From Candidatus Thalassarchaeaceae archaeon (GTDB lineage Archaea; Thermoplasmatota; Poseidoniia; Poseidoniales; Thalassarchaeaceae), in contig JASLKO010000035.1 of NCBI GenBank assembly GCA_030747475.1, positions 1 through 18,777 on the forward strand: DNA of 18,777 nt, read 5' to 3'. A program made the translations under genes and the position numbers. The notes under the pieces were generated by a model, which worked only from the letters and a program-made list of their open reading frames with translations, searched no databases and had not been told where the DNA came from. Below are positions 15,087 through 18,777 of the stretch, in pieces (the stretch's first letter is position 1; each line of letters starts with the position of its first letter).

Positions 15087-15833
15087 GTGAGTATGGATTC
15101 CATTATCGAAAAATGGTTCTCCACAAGGGATCAGAAAATCACTTGGGGGATTTCTCTCGCCTTCTTCATCATCTTCCCTATTTACTTTGCAAATCTTACT
15201 TCTTTCCTGCCCGATGGGGCTGTTGTGAATAGCGGTGACAGTGTTGCTGGTAACTGGAATGTCAAAGTGACTGAGAACATCGAAGCAAGTGACAGTGATG
15301 AAGTCAATATGGATGATGGCGAGATTTTTGAACTTGAATTCACCTATGATGACATGACAACCAACCTTGCGTATGTCGAAATCGTTGTCAAACACGATGA
15401 ATTGAATGAGAGAGGGCCAGCCGGTGGACCCGCTGGGCAAGTTGCAAAATGGCCCGAGCAATGTGATACTGTTGATGTGGCAATTGATATGGATGGCGTC
15501 AATGGATATGTCATGAATAGCAGTACAACAGAAAGCACCTCTAGTAACTGTCCTAGTGAACAAGTACTACGAATTTACATGGTTGAAAATTATTCTGATG
15601 CCGGTGGGGAAATGGAATCCACCAAAAATGAAATTCTTGCAATGTACGATGATGGCGATCAAGGTCGAGGGGATTGGTTTGGAGAAATCACTCTCACGGT
15701 CAACACTGGGTCAGGTCCAGGTCCATCCGGACCAACTGCTAACAGAGACAACGGTGAAGTTGTAACCATTGAATGGAAAGTTGTCAGTGTTGAAGTTGAA
15801 ATCACAGCGGTTACGGATACAACCATCAGTTGA
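15087..15833 (+). CDS. N-terminally membrane-anchored exported protein of unknown function
   Basis: GTG 15087 is 7 bases after GAGG (15076-15079) and is chosen over ATG 15093, which would be 13 bases away. The 248-residue product has a short cytoplasmic N-terminus (MSMDSIIEKWFSTRDQK), one hydrophobic helix at about residues 18-36 (ITWGISLAFFIIFPIYFA) and no obvious cleavage site, so it is probably an anchored rather than released protein. The external part is acidic and beta-rich, with two cysteines around CDTVDVAIDMDG and NCPSEQ, a flexible GSGPGPSGP linker near residue 210 and a final TIEWKVVSVEVEITAV strand pair. No enzyme motif is seen. Its stop is separated by one base from that of the convergent YchF-like gene. 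Confidence 0.7.
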   Translation: MSMDSIIEKWFSTRDQKITWGISLAFFIIFPIYFANLTSFLPDGAVVNSGDSVAGNWNVKVTENIEASDSDEVNMDDGEIFELEFTYDDMTTNLAYVEIVVKHDELNERGPAGGPAGQVAKWPEQCDTVDVAIDMDGVNGYVMNSSTTESTSSNCPSEQVLRIYMVENYSDAGGEMESTKNEILAMYDDGDQGRGDWFGEITLTVNTGSGPGPSGPTANRDNGEVVTIEWKVVSVEVEITAVTDTTIS

Positions 15834-15834
15834 T

Positions 15835-17121
15835 TCAACTCTTGGCGACGATTTTGATGACGTCATTGTCATTCAGTTCATGATCTGCACCAATGACTCT
15901 CCCCGTACGTCCGTCTACAGCTCGAATGAATCCATCACCCAAATCTGAATGCACTGCATAGGCCAATCCTTTCGCATTGGTTCCGCGCTGAACCAACAAT
16001 GCATCTGGCAATACTCTGCCGTCACCATCCGTCCAATGCCCCTCATCCTGAACAGGATAAGCAACGATACGATCTAGGCGTTCCCTAACGATACGAGAGA
16101 CCAAATCCACCAAACCAGTACCACCTAAACGATCAAGGCGCTCAGAAAGAGCATCCAGACCCTTCCTTTGTGCATCATTGAGGTTGGATTGTCCAGATTC
16201 AGTTAGCGAGAAATTCTTCGCCCCAGGTGGATAATCTATGAAACCTGCTTTGGCTGCCCTGCGCAATGCCAATTCACTATCAGCACTGGTTGGCAATAGA
16301 ATCCCACCTTCTGATTCAACCTTAGATGCCAAAGCATCCCAAGCACCAGGTTCAGCAACATCCGCTTTGTTGGCTGCGACACAAAGTGGGAATATGGCCC
16401 GGCGCAAATGATGCGCCAATGAGGCTCGAATTGAATCGTCCCAATCCCATGGAACACCAAGATCACTATTCTCGGCCTTGAATGCTGAAATTGCACTGAG
16501 CACCATCGAATCGGTTCCACCGATACCTGTTAATTGCCCAGTGATGAATTCGACAAGCCCGCGTTCTCCCTCGGCTTGCACTCGCCGGACACCACGTGAC
16601 CATCCTGAATCGAGTATGCCATGAATCCACATTGCCAGTTCATCGACTAGGAATGCGTGTTCATCGATAGGGTTACACGAACCTGGGCCTAGCGGATTGC
16701 CTTCAATGTCGGTGCCACCTGAAGCGTCGACAACTTGAATGAGAGCATCACATTGTGCTAGATCATTGAGAAATTGATTTCCTCGACCCTTGCCATCATG
16801 TGCACCGGGGACCAAACCAGCAACGTCCACCAAAGTCACTGGAACTGTTCGACAGTAGCCAATACATGTCCCCGTTCTGGGCTCGCACAGACTTCCTGCT
16901 CGAGGATCATCATCCGTTGCACTTTCCAATCGACCATCGGCTTCACGTTTGTCTCGAAGGTTTCGGCAAGGGCAATCCGCATCTGCTGGAAGAAATGTAA
17001 CCCCAACATTCGGATCAATGGTTGTAAACGGATAGTTGGCGATTTCAACCGCACTTTCAGTTAATGCTGCAAAAGTGGTCGATTTGCCCACATTGGGCTT
17101 TCCAACCAACCCAATACGCAT
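15835..17121 (-). CDS. ychF: YchF/OLA1-family P-loop NTPase with C-terminal TGS domain
   Basis: The 428-residue protein has G1 GKPNVGKST at residues 7-15, the switch region IANYPFTTIDPNVGV, G3 DVAGLVPGA and G4 NKAD, then the helical insertion and a C-terminal TGS domain (about residues 350-428: VAYPV ... LVQRGTNAKGLAYAVHSDLGDGFIRAVD). This matches the archaeal YchF-related subgroup of the Obg superfamily, ribosome-associated NTPases linked to translation and stress. The block between the switch and G3 is cysteine-rich (CPC ... CEPRTGTCIGYC) and is about 15-20 residues longer than I expect from homologues. ATG 17121 lies 2 bases after the upstream gene's stop, with GAGG in that gene's final codons, so the two are translationally coupled. 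Confidence 0.9.
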   Translation of the reverse strand: MRIGLVGKPNVGKSTTFAALTESAVEIANYPFTTIDPNVGVTFLPADADCPCRNLRDKREADGRLESATDDDPRAGSLCEPRTGTCIGYCRTVPVTLVDVAGLVPGAHDGKGRGNQFLNDLAQCDALIQVVDASGGTDIEGNPLGPGSCNPIDEHAFLVDELAMWIHGILDSGWSRGVRRVQAEGERGLVEFITGQLTGIGGTDSMVLSAISAFKAENSDLGVPWDWDDSIRASLAHHLRRAIFPLCVAANKADVAEPGAWDALASKVESEGGILLPTSADSELALRRAAKAGFIDYPPGAKNFSLTESGQSNLNDAQRKGLDALSERLDRLGGTGLVDLVSRIVRERLDRIVAYPVQDEGHWTDGDGRVLPDALLVQRGTNAKGLAYAVHSDLGDGFIRAVDGRTGRVIGADHELNDNDVIKIVAKS

Positions 17122-17123
17122 GA

Positions 17124-18725
17124 TTACTCTTCCTCATCACACCGGTCGCAGATCACATCGATTTCGGTATCGGTTCCAGCACCAGCTGCAAGGAGTTGGC
17201 GAATTGTCGTAGAACCTGGTGTGAGGGCAAGTCGGTTTGCTGATAGGGATTCAGGTTCATGGGATCCGATTGGTGTTCCACTGAATGTGCCGCGAATCAT
17301 ATTGATCATCATCAGAATCGATGCGATTGTCACGGCATAGAATGCAATAGAGGCAAGCGTGTCGAGTGAACCTGTTGCACTCATATCGATGAGGGTTGGA
17401 TCAATGGTATCGTTTGCAGTTGCTGCAGCATCGTACGCAGCAGAGACCATGCTTGAACTCATGCTGAAGAAGAATGTCATGAGGGTGCCAATGGCAACCA
17501 TCCATGTCGTCATGCGACTTGTTTCAGCTGAACTTAGCATGCGACCCGATGCTGTTGGAAGACATGAAATCACGCCACCCCAAGCAATCATGCCCATTCC
17601 ACCCCACAAGAACAGAGTGTCCAATGAAAATGCTAGATGTCCGATTTCTCCAGTGGAATGCATATCTGCACCAACAAATAGGTGGCCAATTGCACTACCA
17701 ACTAGCATGAACATGCCAAGCATGACTGCGTTTGATGCTGAACTTGACGATGCTTTGCCCCAATTTGTACGCGCAGTTTGGAAAACGTTTCCTGTGGCGG
17801 CAAGGATTGGAATCAGACTTGCTGCATAGAATATCGAAAGTATGGCTGCTTCACTCATGTTGGTCTCTGTGGCGCCTTCAATTCCAATTGGACTCAAGGT
17901 CACGAAGGTCATGAATACGGTTGCACCAGCCAATGTACGGCTCCATAGCGGTACACCTGCCTCGTATGGGACCACATACAATGCGACCGCCAGTGCGCTT
18001 GCTAGTATTGGCAATACCGCGAGGCTCTCGTAAAGTGCCTCATTGATACCGAATAAAAAGCAGGCTGCGCACATGATAAGTGGCATACCAAGACCGCCCA
18101 CGATCAACCATTGGCTAGGCATAATTTCGTTGTTGTTTCGACCACCGATCGTCAACAAGTGATTGGCCAGTATGGCAATCATGACCATGGTTGCGATTGC
18201 CGAGGAACCTGTCGCAAGTGCATCGCCCCATGTTCCTGACATGTGGTCTGAAAGAAGACCGAGGAGAAGACTCATGGAAAATGCGTATGAGACAAGGACT
18301 GCGTTTGTATCGCTAGCCAAGCCATTTCCGGACAAACGACCATTGATGTGCAACCCTGCACCGATAAGTAGCATGAGAATACCACCGGTTGCAGCTCCTT
18401 CAGCGGCCGTATTTACGGTCGCTACTGAGGGTGCATATCCAATGCTAGAGAGGCTTGCAATTGCATCCGGTTCGTGCATCATCCACAATCCAACGAATGT
18501 GAGTGTCGCCCCAATACTGGTCCACAACATTCCGTGCATCATCCAAGCAACTGTGCCGGATCCGGCGCGGCCTTCGAATAGATCCGCTCCAGGCCCCAGT
18601 GCCTTTTCCATGAAGAAATCGGTCATGTCCCTGATCAGTTCTTGGAAGATTGGGACTCCTCTGTTTAGCAAAATCCAGATGAGCAAGAAAGAGGCCCATA
18701 GTGTGATTAAATCAACAAGTAACAT
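17124..18725 (-). CDS. Multi-pass membrane protein, faintly like heme-copper oxidase subunit I
   Basis: ATG 18725 follows GGAGGTG (18732-18738 on the complementary strand) with a 6-base gap. The 533-residue product has about 13 hydrophobic helices, rich in Ala, Met, Gly and Ser, and a soluble C-terminus ending ICDRCDEEE with a CxxC pair. The stretch around residues 335-395 (SAIGHLFVGADMHSTGEIGHLAF ... WGGVISCLPTASGRMLSS) resembles the helix IX-X region of heme-copper oxidase subunit I (HDTYFVVAHFHY ... WWPKxTGRM). The CuB histidines (HPEVY and HH motifs) are absent, so if related it is not a standard oxidase. Alternatively it is an unrelated polytopic protein. It forms a unit with the downstream YchF-like gene (2-base gap) and with the gene ending at 18738. 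Confidence 0.7.
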   Translation of the reverse strand: MLLVDLITLWASFLLIWILLNRGVPIFQELIRDMTDFFMEKALGPGADLFEGRAGSGTVAWMMHGMLWTSIGATLTFVGLWMMHEPDAIASLSSIGYAPSVATVNTAAEGAATGGILMLLIGAGLHINGRLSGNGLASDTNAVLVSYAFSMSLLLGLLSDHMSGTWGDALATGSSAIATMVMIAILANHLLTIGGRNNNEIMPSQWLIVGGLGMPLIMCAACFLFGINEALYESLAVLPILASALAVALYVVPYEAGVPLWSRTLAGATVFMTFVTLSPIGIEGATETNMSEAAILSIFYAASLIPILAATGNVFQTARTNWGKASSSSASNAVMLGMFMLVGSAIGHLFVGADMHSTGEIGHLAFSLDTLFLWGGMGMIAWGGVISCLPTASGRMLSSAETSRMTTWMVAIGTLMTFFFSMSSSMVSAAYDAAATANDTIDPTLIDMSATGSLDTLASIAFYAVTIASILMMINMIRGTFSGTPIGSHEPESLSANRLALTPGSTTIRQLLAAGAGTDTEIDVICDRCDEEE

Positions 18726-18737
18726 ACATCACACCTC

Positions 18738-18777
18738 CTAATCCTCTAGGGCCTCCCCCATGACGGTCGCAACCATC
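18738..18777 (-). CDS. Last codons of an upstream gene (start outside window)
   Basis: On the minus strand the frame reads ...MVATVMGEALED and stops at TAG (18738-18740). The stop overlaps the edge of the ribosome binding site of the 18725 membrane-protein gene, the compact spacing expected within an operon. Too little is present to suggest a product, and the frame assignment rests mainly on spacing. Confidence 0.4.
   Translation of the reverse strand, partial: MVATVMGEALED

Noticed and set aside
1..18777. CRISPR arrays, insertion sequences or prophage genes
   Set aside because: No regularly spaced direct repeats, transposase, integrase or phage structural motifs were seen; the window reads as core chromosome.

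Overview
The window looks like a planktonic euryarchaeon of the Thermoplasmata side, most likely Marine Group II / Poseidoniales. This is inferred from gene content and style, not from a database search. Archaeal hallmarks are the block ftsZ - secE - spt5 - L11 - L1 - L10 - L12 with archaeal-type L10 and L12 tails, an AK6/Fap7-type adenylate kinase, an archaeal CDP-alcohol phosphatidyltransferase and a YchF-type TGS GTPase. GGAGG/GGTG ribosome binding sites are common. Very large secreted, membrane-anchored proteins with WD40-like blades and DxDGDG calcium repeats also fit that group.

Layout. Positions 1-1628 (+) hold the end of a C-terminally anchored protein, an AK6 kinase and a CDP-alcohol phosphatidyltransferase, followed by a perfect 20-bp palindrome. 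Positions 1717-5741 (+) hold a large FN3-like surface protein with an acidic/basic cytoplasmic tail, then a helical repeat protein. Positions 5751-9335 (-) hold a 1194-residue WD40-like / calcium-repeat / pacifastin-like / zinc-ribbon surface protein, divergent from ftsZ. Positions 9501-14283 (+) are the cell division / protein export / transcription elongation / ribosomal stalk block. A GC-rich structured stretch, probably an RNA, follows at about 14329-14441. Then come an unknown basic protein (14512-15027) and a membrane-anchored exported protein (15087-15833). On the minus strand, facing these, are a YchF-like GTPase and a 13-helix membrane protein with faint resemblance to heme-copper oxidase subunit I. 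The last 12 codons of one more gene end the window.

The most unusual signals lie in the housekeeping block. Spt5 carries an extra N-terminal domain that looks like a degenerate Nudix fold. L11 is only about 92 residues long and consists of the C-terminal rRNA-binding domain, with no room for the N-terminal domain. L10 has no ATG/GTG/TTG at its conserved N-terminus and seems to start at ATT. The L1 leader carries a two-helix element resembling an L1 autoregulatory site. Together these suggest a lineage with a modified factor-binding region of the ribosome and a modified Spt5. The combination is inferred from one sequence and needs comparison with relatives.
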